Positions 1 through 12,160 of a stretch of DNA of 64,000 bases are shown piece after piece. The position numbers were made by a program, and so were the translations under genes. The DNA is from Blasia pusilla (lineage: Eukaryota; Marchantiophyta; Marchantiopsida; Blasiales): positions 7,254,001 through 7,318,000 of the forward strand of contig CM114274.1 in assembly GCA_050084515.1 (NCBI GenBank), read 5' to 3'. Positions within the stretch are counted from its first letter, which is position 1. Each line of letters starts with the position of its first letter. Below the pieces are notes generated by a model. It did no database searches, had not been told where the DNA came from, and worked only from the letters and a program-made list of their open reading frames with translations.

Positions 1-643
1 CTTATTAATATAGGGATAGTGGATGAATTTGAGACTGTTGCTTTTCCAATGAGAGTGGATTACTCTTCTTGGGAGAGCAACTCTACCATAACCTCTTCTT
101 GAGGAGAATAGATGATGTCAACGATAGATAAAGATGGACGCGAGTCGTACTTGATTTTCTTTTTCTTAACCCATACCACGTGAAGATTCTCTTGGTAGAT
201 AGACACACATTTACTCGTTATCTAGTCTATCACTTTCAGGAGGCGTTTATGAACCAGATTATGCAATCATCAACTCCGGTGATACTTCCTATTATTACGT
301 ATGAAAGGACTTGAGATTTTACTTTGTATATCCTTATTTATAAATTTATGGATATAAATAGACCTGCTCGAGAAGGATTTAATATTAGTTGTACCATCTT
401 TCTTCTATACAAGCGTAAAGTAGTTTACAGAGACTTAGTAGTTAGAAATTTCAGGGTTAGATGTTATGAAGAAGTGATTGTCTTAACACTACCATTCGTG
501 ATTCCGGTCATGAGAGAATGGAGAGTGTATATTATAATTCTGTACTTAAAAAAGGGAGAACTTCTTAGAGAATACACTTTGCATTAACATCTTCCGCAAC
601 TAGAAGATACGCCCTTACTCAAAGAAAAACTCTCAATACGACA
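1..643 (+). mobile_element. Retroelement LTR fragment (family shared with 59.1-59.9 kb)
   Basis: This stretch is a diverged second copy of 59123-59924. The two share the phrase 'caatgagagtggattactc', an open segment (here 324-587) reading DINRPAREGFN...VVYRD, and an end ...ATACGACA at 643 and 59924. At 59 kb the end is followed by a gag gene, so I read both as LTRs of one family. The open segment is in the LTR and resembles no protein I know. The left part is cut by the window edge. Confidence 0.5.
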
Positions 644-679
644 ACGATTTCCACCATCATCAGCTTGCCATTATGTTTG

Positions 680-1500
680 GTATTGGTTTACAATTGAGTG
701 AGTAAAGTTATGCTAAATGCCTCGTCCTCCATATGCTTGATATCCACGATGACCATTAAAACTTCTACCACAACCTCTGCTTCTATATGATTCCATTACT
801 TGCAAATAGTGCACTCTCTTGCATACTAGGCGAGCTACTACTGTCGACTGGATGCATCTCGTCATTAATTAACATTGAAACTAATTCTTGAAAGTTTGAA
901 TATTTATTTCTCATAGAGATAGACGTCTCAAAAGGATTACAATATTTTGGAAGGCTTTGAAAAGTGAACAAAATCATACAAAGAAAACATGCCTTTGGCA
1001 TCGTTGTGACGGACGCTGACCCAGATTAGTGAATTGACTAGGAAAGCCTAAAATACCTCTAAAGTTTTATCACCCTCATACCTCTACGTGAAATCTTCTG
1101 CCCTTGAACTCTAGATGAACTTTCCTTGCCCCAAACTGAAATTGGGCCTTCTCTTGCCTCCTTTTTCTCTTCAAACACCAAGAATTTAAATTGATGCTCT
1201 CCTTTCATTGTGATGTCATGTAGAAAAGTGCTAAACAAACATAACTGATGGAATACGGCTCTCACATACACACGCCAACATAGAGAACAAAATTTTGCAA
1301 TGAGAGAATAAGTGGAGATTGGTCCTCTTCTAAATTATATAGGGTATGTACAAGCAATCCTAACCCTAACCATAGTCTAGAGTTATATTGAATATGATTA
1401 ACTAACCCTAGTTAAGAGAATCGGACTTAACTAGCTAACCAAGATTAAACTTTCTTACTTCGTGTACAAATCAAATGTAACATTTTGTGTTCTTGATGAG
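680..1500 (-). mobile_element. Ty1/copia fragment, reverse strand
   Basis: On the minus strand this contains a decayed piece of the copia element that is fuller at 54046-59087. The minus translation of 783-1001 matches its gag C-terminus (FQELVSMLINDEM versus FQELVPLLINEEM), and 690-780 is the glycine-rich stretch before the zinc knuckle. The segment 1060-1270 matches the leader after the primer binding site, and 1320-1480 matches the LTR (AGGGTATGTACAAGCAATCC). Most of gag-pol is absent, so the piece has a large internal deletion. Confidence 0.6.
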
Positions 1501-3486
1501 CTTGACTATAACTCAATTTTCAATAACTTATATGGATTGGATAATGGACAATTGTCAAATACACATCCATTAGCATTGATATTCTAACGAGTGGATATAA
1601 ATTGTAAGCCAAATATATTAGATGGCCAACAATTGATGACATGATTGAACATATGCACAATAGAAGAGCACATGTGCAGTTTCATAAATCATAGGAACCA
1701 TAAATGGATCTCACATAAAACTTATAGTCGAACCTTCCATGAAATATTTCCCATAGCATTACAGGAATCGTCACTTTGATTATTCGGTGCTTCTCCAAGG
1801 TATATGTAATGCTCATATGAAGTTTTGGGACTTATGTTGTAGTAAGCCAAGATCCACTCCCGATGCTACACATTTAAGGCAATCCACAATGTTCCAATAC
1901 ATTGAAAATAAATATATCCTTTCTCAACCAGAAATCACATTGCCACTTAAACATGAAGAGGATCAAGTCATTCCATCCATAGTACTAAGGGATATTGCCT
2001 ATTCTCTACGACTGTGGCTATTGAACTAGCCATGCACGTAATGTAGATATGGGCTCAACCAACTCGCATTCAATCCAAGCTTATTGCTCTTCTTGCTAAC
2101 TGTTGTGTAGTCCACAGCGAGCTCGCACAAGCGACCTACATGGGCTAGCCGTGAGCTTTGTGGGGTTCTTGTGCGGGCTTAGGACAGGCTCAACATGCTC
2201 GAAGCGGGCCAAGCATGGGTTGATAGTCCACACACCCATTCGATCCTTGCCCGCCTTCGTTAATCCGAGTCCACACTCATTCCCACGTATCACGCCCACG
2301 TGGACTATTGATATAGAAAGAAACCCGAGCAAGAGACATGTTACAACTCCATTTCTATGCAATCGTATTCGAATTAAATGGTTAATATGGCATATAATCC
2401 GAATAAGATCTCACCATTTGCGTCCAAAATATTTTCATCATTCCCGGTAGCCCAGTTCCTCACCATCTCCGGCAGAGCGGACGGTGCGGATCCTCACCGT
2501 CTCCGGCGGACATACCCTCATAACAGGAAGCGAGAAAAGCATTGCGGCAGTCAGCCAGAGCTGACGGATCCCAGAGACTGCGCGTTGGCACTCATTCCCT
2601 CGCATTCATTCTGAGAGTGCGGCCCTTCAATGGACACAATCCGCCACCCACAGAGCCATTGGCCGCTTTCTTTGGTTCAGAGCCGTCCGCAGAATTCGCC
2701 TGGAGGGTTTGGGGGTGATGGCGCAGACGAACAAACAAGACAGACCCAGAGATGGATAGAAATTTGGATAGCTAGATTCTTCACCCTACTTGACAGAGAT
2801 CGCTGGTCGATGCGTAAGCGGTGGTTTGAGAGAGAAGCTCCGATGGCAACAAGTGAGAGGGTTGAGGAGATTGCGAATGCTGACAGAGAATTCCAACTCT
2901 CAGTGACGGGGCTGCCGGAGGACGAGTCGTGGGCCTTCGAATTTTGAAGGAAGGCATTCATTATCCAAAGCTGGGCAGGCTCTGATCGTGCGAGTTTCCT
3001 GATCCACACGGCCAATTGGCAGTGGCCTGTAAGAATTGCAGGTTTTGCTGAGAATAGAACTGTTTCGCCCCTGCTAACAAAGTAGGCTGAAATGCATGAT
3101 TTTGGATTTTGAAAGTCTTCCTGAATAGCACTTGAACAGGGCTCTGGTTAGGCCTTTGCATCTGGAATTCGGATCAGGGGTTATTCCATGGTGTGTATCT
3201 GAATTGAGATCATACATTGTATTGCTTTCCTTGTCTGTACCTATAGAACTGACATCAATATAGCCGCAGGTGTGGGTTTCTTTCGGACAGTGCTTACAAC
3301 TCAGTAATTCACGTCGGGGATTGCTTTTAGGTTGAAATCAATGGTGAGTGTTGTAGACAAGCTAACACTAAGTTGGTATCCGGTGGCAAAACAGACGGCG
3401 TTTGGACTCAACAGTTGCCACATTCGCCCGGTTTGTTAGGAATTCCAATCGTGTTAGATGTTTGGGTTCCGAGGTGGAGATCGAGC
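1501..3486. other. Intergenic region upstream of the serine hydrolase gene
   Basis: I see no gene I can support here. The stretch 2090-2300 is rich in GGGC/GCCC words similar in flavour to the array at 51.8-52.6 kb. The stretch 2630-2947 is open on the plus strand for 105 codons but has no recognisable domain. It may be 5' untranslated sequence or an upstream exon of the next gene. Confidence 0.4.
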
Positions 3487-6400
3487 ATGGTTGCCTTGCG
3501 CATGGGGCGCATGGCGTCGATAGATGAACCCCCAACGATAAGTGAGATCATGTACAAGGTCCGTTCGGCATCACATTGTGCAACTGGTTGGGAATTGTGC
3601 TGTTTGTATCTCAATTGGGAGCAAGAAGTTAAACCCAACACAAAAAAACTGTATGGGAAAATTGTCACCTTGTATTCTCTGTTTCTAGAATGTCAAATTG
3701 ATTCCCCATGAAACGTCTACAGCGACGTACATCTATGGACATGTTTTAATCTTTTGAGGTTTGGGAATTTCCACAGGCAATTGCAGACCGTGCATTTCCT
3801 GGAGGTGCGGTGACTTTTGGTTCCTGCACCGTGCCTTCCTACTACCGAGGTTTGTTTCTACTCTAGATAATGTTCAGGGGTTTTCGCTTCAGGTTGATAG
3901 CCAAGTATCGTATGTAGTGAAATTTGCTTAAGTGCAGTTTTGCTTCCGATGAGTCGATGAGTATTTTCGCTTGTACATGGAACGTCTAGAGATTTCACAG
4001 GTGCCATGGACCAAATGAGAAATGAGCTATGAGGTCCTACGAGTTATTCCAAGAGTAACAATGTGTATCTGCTTTGTGAACATGGCCATGGCGTTGCCTC
4101 ACCAAAAAGCCTATGGGACATACACATTGTAAGCACATCTATCAAAGTCCCCCATTAGATGTGACACCCTGGTAGCAAAATCTCTCCTAATACTTCATGA
4201 CTGAAAAGCCTATGGGAGACGCGCATTGTGAGCTCAAGTATCAACCTCCCAACTTACATGTGTGGACGTATGCCAGCAAAATCATGCCGAAAAGTACGAG
4301 CAGGAACGTGTATAGGCATAGTCTTTGAAACTCCAGTCTTGTTGGCGAGACTTAGCGTTGTGTTGATTTTCTTACAGCGAATCCACTCTACAAGTTTCAC
4401 CAGAGTCGATGTGGGACGTTGCTTCTCTTACCAAGGTAGGCCAAGTTTATGGAGCCTTGAGAATGGATCAAAGCTTAAAACAATGTTATTGTCTTGTGGT
4501 GAACCAGACTCGACTTGAAATTTTAGAATTTTGCATGATACTAGAATTGTGACTGAAATGACTTTTCAGAGTATTCAGCTGTATGGTGTTGAAGGCTTGC
4601 CTAGTGCCGATGTCTGTTCACTCCATTTTCCTGCATTCTTCATGGATACAAGAATTCATTCCTATGCTGGTTCTTTCTCTTTGCGGACAGCCAAATCTTA
4701 TACTTTGGCTTTGGTTGCAGATAATGGTTACTACTCCAAGTGTCATGCTGCTATATGATCGTGGTTTAATAGGTGCCTTCTCGTGCCTCCTCATGTTTGA
4801 CTGAAGCTTTGTCTTGTATTTGTATTAGTCTAGCTGTATCCAGGAGAGCCCACCAAGGTAAAATTTTCAGCAGAAGTGAGAAGACAATGAGGTCGTTTCT
4901 CTGTTAGTTCACTTTCTCACATTACATGGAAGTGGTAGGTAGTCATTTTGATGGTCACTCCATGGAGATTTGTGGCCTTCTCTGACTTGCTTGCTACGAA
5001 GTCACTCTCTTGTATTCAAATGCCTGGTGAATGCAGAGCTTGAGGAAGCTGCCTGCAAGTACTTACCAGAGTTTGGAAACAATGGCAAGCAACTTGTGAC
5101 CATTCATCAGCTTTTAACGCACACAGCAGGCCTGCGGGAATTTTATCCCTTTTTTGATATGGGATTGACGGATAGGCAGCAGGTACTTTGTGTGTTGTCT
5201 GGAATTTTCATCCCTTAGAAGTAAACTAGAATCCTATTAGAACCTAAGCACATAAACTCTTCTGAAGTGAATCACCATATTGTTTACAGAATAAGTTTAC
5301 TGGATAGGCTGAATGTGCATGCACCAATTGACACTGCTGCATCACAATGATCAAGTACCCTCTCTTAATCTGGACCTAACATGGTGGGTTTAGGTGCTGG
5401 ATTACATATTGAACGACAAGCTCTGGTACACTGCTGGAGAAATGGCACGATACAGTGATCTATCCATGATCGTGTTGGGACTGATTGTGGAGAAAATATC
5501 CGGACTTCCACTTGATATCTTCGCAGAGGAAGAAATTTTTGAACCCGTAAGTCATCAACTCAATATTTGAATGTTAAGCTTGTTCGGGGTTACTGACCAG
5601 AAGATAATACAAGACTTGAAAGAAGCTGTTGATCTTGAAACCAAAACTGTGTTCTAACTATCTCACTAGCAAAAGATCTTCCAGGTGTCTGGTAAATTTG
5701 CAGCAAGAAACTGTTGAAAGGTGAGGAAGTTATAGATGAGAGTGTTGGACACCAAGGAAAGGTCTTCAATTCCTTAAGAGCAGTGTGGATGTAAATACTC
5801 CATCAAAAAATTCATGAGAAAGGTTTTGATGCATCTTGTGTGTGGTGTAGTTGGGCATGCGGCACACCACTTTCCGACCTATTGAATACTCAGATTTCGA
5901 TTTAATGGTTGTACCTACTGAGGTGGATCATCTTCATCGAAATCGTCTGCTTTGGGGTGAAGGTAGAATCTTCTGTGATTCCCATTCCTGAAGCTTCATA
6001 TTTATTTTGAAGGTATCTTTATAGGTGGACTGACTAGGTGACTTGTGTTGCAGTTCATGATCCAACTGCTTTTCTACTTGGAGGTGTTGCAGGCCATGCA
6101 GGTCTTTTCTCTTCAATAGTAGATGTTTGTAGGGTATTAATGCTCTTCACCTGCCACTTGGTTTAAGTCTTAAGCTTATAGCTTCATGTTTTGTGAGTTT
6201 GTTTACAAAATCTGTTTCGGCTCTGTGTAATCTGATGTTGGGTAAATGTTTTATAGAGTATCCAATGCTTTTTCACCTGCCACTTTGCTTGCAATTTGAG
6301 CTAATTTTATGTCTAGCTGTTGTGGGATTATGCTTCAATTTTCTTGCCGAGGTAATAAAAGAGTGTCCTGTTGTACTCAAATCTCTAGCAAAGTTATCTA

Positions 6401-7660
6401 TGTGGTATTGTTGGTTGGAAATACACACTTCTAAAGAATCGGTTGACACGGGAATGGGGTACAGTTTGCACAGGTGATGCTTGCGGGAGGTATGGATCTA
6501 ATTACAAACCGCCGTCTATTTGAAGAAAGCACTGTGCAGTTATTTATCACCCCAGATCTCCAGACTGTGACTAATCCACGCCCATTTGCACTTGGGTATG
6601 TGTTGCCATGGTGTCAACTTTCACTCTTGTGATTCTTGGAGTACTGGCTCATGTATAGCTTTGCTAATAGTCAGTGGCTTTGTCACATGGCAGATGGGAT
6701 GTTGCCTCGCGGAGGTCAGTGGATGGCTACACATCAGCGGGTCAATTCTTGGGACCACACACTTTTGGGCACACGGGATTCACAGGTCTTCATTCTGCCC
6801 TTACCAACCGAACCGAGCAGTCTGTGGTTGGATTAGCTACGTACTAAGTCTTTAATCTTGTTGAACTTCGTTCTGATTTTGGTTATGTGATGGGTTACTA
6901 ATGAGATCAAGTTGATTTTAGTTGAGAGGAAAACCAAGGAGATTAAGACATAAACCCATGGCATACTTTTCATTCACTTTCAGCATATTGATTCTTGATT
7001 TACTTGCTGTGCCCTTCCAGGAACTTCACTATGGATAGATCCAGATCGTGATCTTTTTGTGGCTCTTCTGACTAATGCTGTCCATCCTTCAGCGGTATGT
7101 TTTCCTAGAAAAATCCATATTGCTGCATCTGGACGAATTTATCTGGAAACTGTAAGAGTTCTCTTCACTATTTACTGGTTGCTTATTTACAGGTGACTGG
7201 ATTTGGATCAAGAGTGCGTGTAGTGAGGCCACTAGTTGCAGATGCCGCAGTATACACCATGGAACAACAAGCCAATCCAAGAGGTTCACTTCGTTGGCAT
7301 GTTAAGGCTTCTAATACGGATAGTAGATATCTAAGCAATACACATGCAGGAGTTGTGATGTACTCCACCCAACATAGAGGCATCACGGGGAGCCAACACT
7401 TTTCATCTGCAATTATGAGTCCAACTCATGTTGGAGAAATATCCAAGCAAATTTTGGAAAGGCATGAACACCAAATACAGTCTAAATGCCCATCAAGCTC
7501 GAAGGAAAGTGTGCATTGCGAACTCCAGAGTGTGGCCGTGTCAGCTAGTTGTCTTGGATTTGACAGAAATACCAGCAACCATGAGACCCCTAAGAGAACA
7601 CGATTGACGGTTTGGCTGCCTGTGTTGATATTTTCACTCGTTTTTAGCTTGCTATCTTGA
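3487..7660 (+). CDS. Serine hydrolase of the beta-lactamase / penicillin-binding fold, spliced, C-terminal membrane anchor
   Basis: Exons read by eye: 3487-3558, 3777-3849, 4378-4435, 4721-4772, 5037-5182, 5394-5546, 5851-5962, 6054-6133, 6474-6595, 6694-6785, 7021-7094, 7193-7660. All junctions shown are GT-AG, and phases agree from 4378 onward. Class C beta-lactamase-like motifs appear in order: AFPGGAV near the N-terminus; the catalytic SxxK as SLTK at 4424-4435; LLTHTAGL; the YxN/YSD box as RYSDL in the 5394 exon; LGGVAGHAGLF; and FGHTGFTG, the KTG-equivalent, at the end of the 6694 exon, followed by SLWIDPDRDLFVALLTN. The family comprises esterases, transesterases and peptidases; the substrate here cannot be told. 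The last exon adds a plant-specific tail ending in a hydrophobic segment (VWLPVLIFSLVFSLLS), which suggests a tail anchor. Phase does not close between 3849 and 4378, so one small exon is missing from this model, and the start codon is provisional. Confidence 0.8.
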
Positions 7661-9156
7661 AAAAACTGCACAGGAGGATGAGAAATTCACCAGTTGAAAA
7701 CGACTGTTTTATAGGTAGAGCACCTTTTTCATTCAAGGGCTGAGCAAGGCTCTGCACATCTGTAATTATTATCTGTGAGGCATCTTTTGGGGGGCTACGA
7801 AAGTTGTAGCAGCTCGTTCTTGCATCAAATTTAGTGGGAGGAGGGTGTGGTGCCATTGATCCCTTGAGAAACGAAGGCATTTCCGGCCTTATTATTGAGC
7901 AGAAACGGAAATTTACAGGCATAATCCCTGTCCTGCAGGCAGGCATATTTAACTAAAGTCGAATATGTGTATGATCTGTTGGAAGATTTTCTGATGAATG
8001 GCAACTTATGATACATAAGTATGACAATATGACATCAAGAGTATGGGTTTCCGAAATACATGTTAAATGCAGTAAATAACTCTGCGAATTTGAGGCCGCA
8101 CACTAATTTTGCAATGTCATCTCACAACGCAAGTCAGTGAAAAGGCCGGAAAAGGTTTTATTTGGCTACTACAAACAAGAGACATTTTATGGGTCGAGGA
8201 AGTGGTTCAGGGGAACATGAATTAAAGTTGCTGGAAGCTTCCTGTGGACATCCAGTCACACTCTAAACCAGTTTCAAGTATTAACCTCCATTTTTAGTAG
8301 ACATGTTGTAACAATGAGGTCCATATCACTCGTGGTCAGTACCCTACATGGCATGGGCTATTCAACTTGTAGCTCACCACCCCCAGGATGGAAGCTCCCA
8401 GGGAGTTTTTTCATGACAACCTCCCTGAACCCTTGGTTTTTGGCCGGTAAGTGACAAACTGCATCGGAAATTTTCAATTGCTACCGGCCAGCTCAACACG
8501 TAACCCCGGTTCTCCCCGGACATTGGCTCCCACATTGATAGTATAAATGTTCCACGCAGTGGAGGATCCGAGAAATCTCCTATGGGGCGCCATATACTTC
8601 CAGTAACTGGAGTTGATAATTGAGGCTCCTCTGGGGCGCCAAATACTTCCAGTAACTGGAGTTGATAATCAAGGCGGTTGGAGAGACTCGGGTATCATAA
8701 TTCCAAATAGCCTTATTGGATTCTTTCCAGCTTGACAACTTCCTTGTGTCTAACCTGAAAGGCAACTTTAATACACTTCCCATAAATGATATCCTGAGTG
8801 CATCAGGATATCATTCTGTAGTGATGGAGATGCTCTAGCAGAAGCAAGTAACAACAATATCAGAGTTCGGTGGGTGATATACTGATTCCCAAGCGAAGTA
8901 GAGGCACAAACTTAAAGTAACTCATCCACTTACCAATTGATATCCCCGAGATTTAATTCAAATCAACAGTTGCAAGACATGGGCGAGAAAAGGTCATATT
9001 TGAGAACAGCCTACACAAACCAAGACTCGAGACTGAAGTTTACAATTGCGCTTATAGACAAGTAAGAGAATATACAGGTAAATGTGATGGCCACAGTTTG
9101 ATAATACAACAGTGGTTGCACATCAAAAGTCCTTTAGACTTCCATGAGAAACAGTA
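7661..9156. other. Spacer between the hydrolase gene and the minus-strand gene
   Basis: Likely holds the 3' untranslated regions of the two convergent genes. Apart from the direct repeat at 8578-8676 I see no coding or structural feature that I can support. Confidence 0.4.
8578..8676. repeat. Two-copy tandem repeat, about 50 bp unit
   Basis: The unit beginning CTCCTATGGGGCGCCATA is followed at 8628 by CTCCTCTGGGGCGCCAAA. Both run on through TACTTCCAGTAACTGGAGTT and end TGAGG/CAAGG. Only a few positions differ, so the duplication is fairly recent. Each unit contains the palindromes GGCGCC and CCAGTAACTGG. Confidence 0.85.
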
Positions 9157-10197
9157 TCAGATAGAGATTCCAGTCTTGAGGACTTTTTCAAGTTTTTCGG
9201 CTTTCTCATAATGAGCCGCTGTGATTGGTCCCGCTGGAAAAACGGTGATCTCCACCACCAGATGTGGTGTGGGCAGTTCGTCGAATAGTGCTCTCACATT
9301 ATGGCAGCATACGCTTTCAGCATGTGCATTTTCCCGCCTGATTTGGCAGCCCTGCACACATGAACTCCATAATTTTTGTCACATGTAATTTCAGCTCTGA
9401 CTCAAATATAAAGACAATGAATATAACAAGGACACATCAATTATGAACAGGAAAAAGATAGGTAGGATTTCCGAGTAGGTCTCCAGGGTAATGCACCCAC
9501 AAGACACTCAAAGGACTAAGGCAAGTCTGACACATCTCTAAAGGACATAGCCACCTCACAAAAATTTGAAACATTCGATTCGAGTCACCAAAATTTCAAC
9601 AGCATGATGAAATTTACACTGTAGATGCAAGAACTTCATACCTTGTGAGTTGCGACGTCTCTGAAAGTGTCATCATCTGATAGAAGTTGGGCTATGGCAT
9701 TGAGAAGCTTTCTACCACCAGCCTTAGTTGGGACTCGATATCGCCTAACTAAAGTCCCTTTCGTGCTAGCATGCCATTTGGCCCTCACCTTTGTAAGTTC
9801 CTTATTCTTCTTCTCCTCTGCATCAATTACACTCACATTGAAACCGTCAGTCAACCTAGACCAATGCCCAGCCTCACTCCGTAACAGTTCCAACAAGCAG
9901 TATTACTACATAGACAAGTTTTTACATGTTGCTTGATTGTACCAAGAAGACCTGCCACATCCATAAAAACTCACACCTCTTTTACTTACCTGTATTACCA
10001 GAGAAAAGCCCTTGAACCCAGGCAAAAGGTCCCTGTTCCTCCGACTTCTCATCTGCAAAAAGACCCATGATCCGAGAACAAATTTCATTTTCAAGATAAA
10101 ATTTCATAATCGACATAATTGCAACCAATGTCAGTGCACAAACTGCAGCAGCAGCGGCAGCTAGGACGTCTCTTGTTGCCCCACTAATCTCAATCAT
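9157..10197 (-). CDS. Conserved plant protein of unknown function with N-terminal membrane segment
   Basis: Minus-strand gene with three exons: about 10197-9990 (ATG at 10197), about 9876 or a little upstream to 9642, and 9351-9157 with the stop at 9157. Exon 1 codes a short head and then a hydrophobic segment (VLAAAAAAVCALTLVAIMSI) followed by a charged stretch, as in a single-pass anchor. Exon 2 codes a basic and acidic region (EEKKNKELTKVRAKWHAS). Exon 3 codes a dense conserved-looking block (HAESVCCHNVRALFDELPTP, then HLVVEITVFPAGP) and ends LEKVLKTGISI. The 9642/9351 junction is in phase with clear AAG|GTATG and TGCAG| sites; the exon 1/2 junction is uncertain. I do not recognise the family. 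It is convergent with the hydrolase gene. Confidence 0.65.
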
Positions 10198-10917
10198 CCT
10201 CAAGTCTTAGGAACGCAAAGTTATCTGTAGAGCTTTCTGACGAAAAAGTGATCCACTACATCTATCCACTCTGGAAAAAACCTTTCTTGTGTGGCTGACA
10301 AGACACCCACCCTTATCACGCACAAGAACGTGAAGCTAGAACCGATCTACGAAGGTGTTAGAACTCCATGAGAGGTAGCAAAGCCAGCCAATTTTGCAAC
10401 CTCAACCCCTCAGTCGACAATTTTATGGCGCTTGCCCTCTGCTTTGGGGTCACAAAAAGTAAACCCAAGGCGCTGCCACTCAGAAGGTTCCTCACCGTAA
10501 ATACCCAAAACTCTGATCCTGACCCCCCTTGAGTAAGGTAGCTCGGCCATAGCACACAGAAGCTATGGTAGAGCTGGGATTTCTGCTACACAACTATGTA
10601 CGTAATACCCCTAAGCCTCTACCTTACCTTCTAGAGGGCTCACTTCTCGGTGGGTGATACTATTGATTTTGGCAATACTTGAGTGAAACAGTTCCACAAC
10701 TCGTTGTATTGACTGTGTCCTGATAGTGGTGATCTGATCGGACTCCTAAGGCCAAATGAGTCTCAGTTTGAGTTTCTTCACAAACTTGGGCAATAGAGCC
10801 CTAGTAGCAACTAGAGCTACAAAAAACTTCTGCTGCAGTAAACACCAGGCCGTGTTTGTACAACGACACGGTCTGTCTGACACCCCGGCCTCCAAGAATA
10901 CCAACCTATGCGACAAA
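10198..10917. other. Upstream region of the minus-strand gene
   Basis: Presumably promoter and 5' untranslated sequence of the gene ending at 10197. No further gene is supported. Confidence 0.35.
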
Positions 10918-11500
10918 TCATCTCTCGATATTCAAATTTGGAACTTTGGACAGCTCCCTATATACCTACTCCCACGTCCCCACCAACATCAAGAGCAAGA
11001 GCTGCTTTACAGTCTCTGCATCTTCAAATTCCGAAGCTTGTACGGCTTCCTGTAAACCTACTTGCAAGTACCCATTCGGCAAGAGCAGGACCAAGAGCTG
11101 CATGACAATCTCTCTGTCTTCAAATGCGGAAGCTTGTACAGCTCCTGAAGGTCTCCAACCCATTCGGCAAGACCAAGAGCAAGAGGTGCTTTACAATCTC
11201 TGCATCTTCAAATTTCGAAGCTTGTACGGCTTCCTGTAAACCTACTTGCAAGTACCAATCCGGCAAGTGCAAGTGCAAGTACAAGCGCAAGAGCCATAGC
11301 AAGAACTGCTTAACAATCTCTCTATCTTCAAATGCGGAATCTTGTACAGCTCCTTATAGACCTACTCGCAAGTACCCATTCAGGAACAGCAAGAGCACGA
11401 GCTGCTTTACAATCTCTGCGTCATCAAATTCGGAAGCTTGTACGGCTTCGTGTAAACCTACTTCCAAGTACCCATTCGACAAGAGCAAGAGCAAGAGTTG
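10918..11500. repeat. Tandem array of two alternating about 90-120 bp repeat types (B-A-B-A-B-A)
   Basis: Type A cores (CTGCATCTTCAAATTC, then GAAGCTTGTACGGCTTCC) lie near 11010, 11188 and 11401. Type B cores (CTCTGTCTTCAAATGCGG, then CTTGTACAGCTCC) lie near 10930 (degraded), 11098 and 11307. Between cores run AAACCTACTTGCAAGTACCC and CAAGAGCAAGAGC strings. Several frames stay open on both strands. In one minus-strand frame every unit reads AVQASxFEDxExVKQLL, with one stop near 11355. That could be a decayed repeat-protein exon or chance from the repeat composition. Confidence 0.8.
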
Positions 11501-12160
11501 CTTGGGGAAACTACACGATTCAAAGACACGCTATCCTCACCTTCCACGATTGGGGACCGACGACGCCCTGCAATCCCCGTCTCCAACAACACATAGAACA
11601 CGAGGACGCGCACAACCCACAGAGCGGGATCCATCATCAGCGAAGCTCTGGCTACCGCAGGCTTGCAGCCCCCACAAGGAGAGGAGGAGGAGGAGCACAC
11701 AGAAGTCTCCTCCTTCCATTTGCTCAATTCTACAATAGACCTTGCTCCAAGCACTCCACTTCCACAGAATCCCAAGCGTGAGCTCCCATTGACAACCCAG
11801 CCCTTGCTCACTCCACACCCTCTGCTTCTCCTCCTGCCGCTACTGCTATCGCTCGGCCATAGCCAGAGCTTGGGGGATGCCACTACGCACTGCATTTACA
11901 CCCACACTCGCAAGATCAAAACCTCAAAGCACCATCCCTTCCAGCTGCTCACAGGGCGATGCTGAGAATCCTCGGACTGACCTCGGCACACACCCCTTAC
12001 GCAGAGCAGCAAGGCAGTGAGTGTACTTTATCGGCATCCGATTCGCCTTCAGGACCTGCAATCCAAATTGCATTGCATGCACCGCCATGCATTATCCGGG
12101 CTTCTATTCCCCCTTGTATTGGCTCCCGGCGCAGTCTCTATTCTCATATTAAGTAAACTA
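11501..12160. other. C-rich region next to the tandem array, coding status unclear
   Basis: Long frames are open on both strands here because of biased composition (CTCC-rich on the plus strand). No protein domain is recognisable, so I do not call a gene. If the minus-strand reading of the neighbouring array is real, this would be its 5' exon region. Confidence 0.3.

Noticed and set aside
8331-8570. Possible exon with GGCCGG and GGTAAGT sites
   Set aside because: No open frame continues through it and no protein motif is visible.
11332-11895. Several overlapping long frames on both strands near the tandem array
   Set aside because: They arise from biased composition, and no frame shows a recognisable domain.
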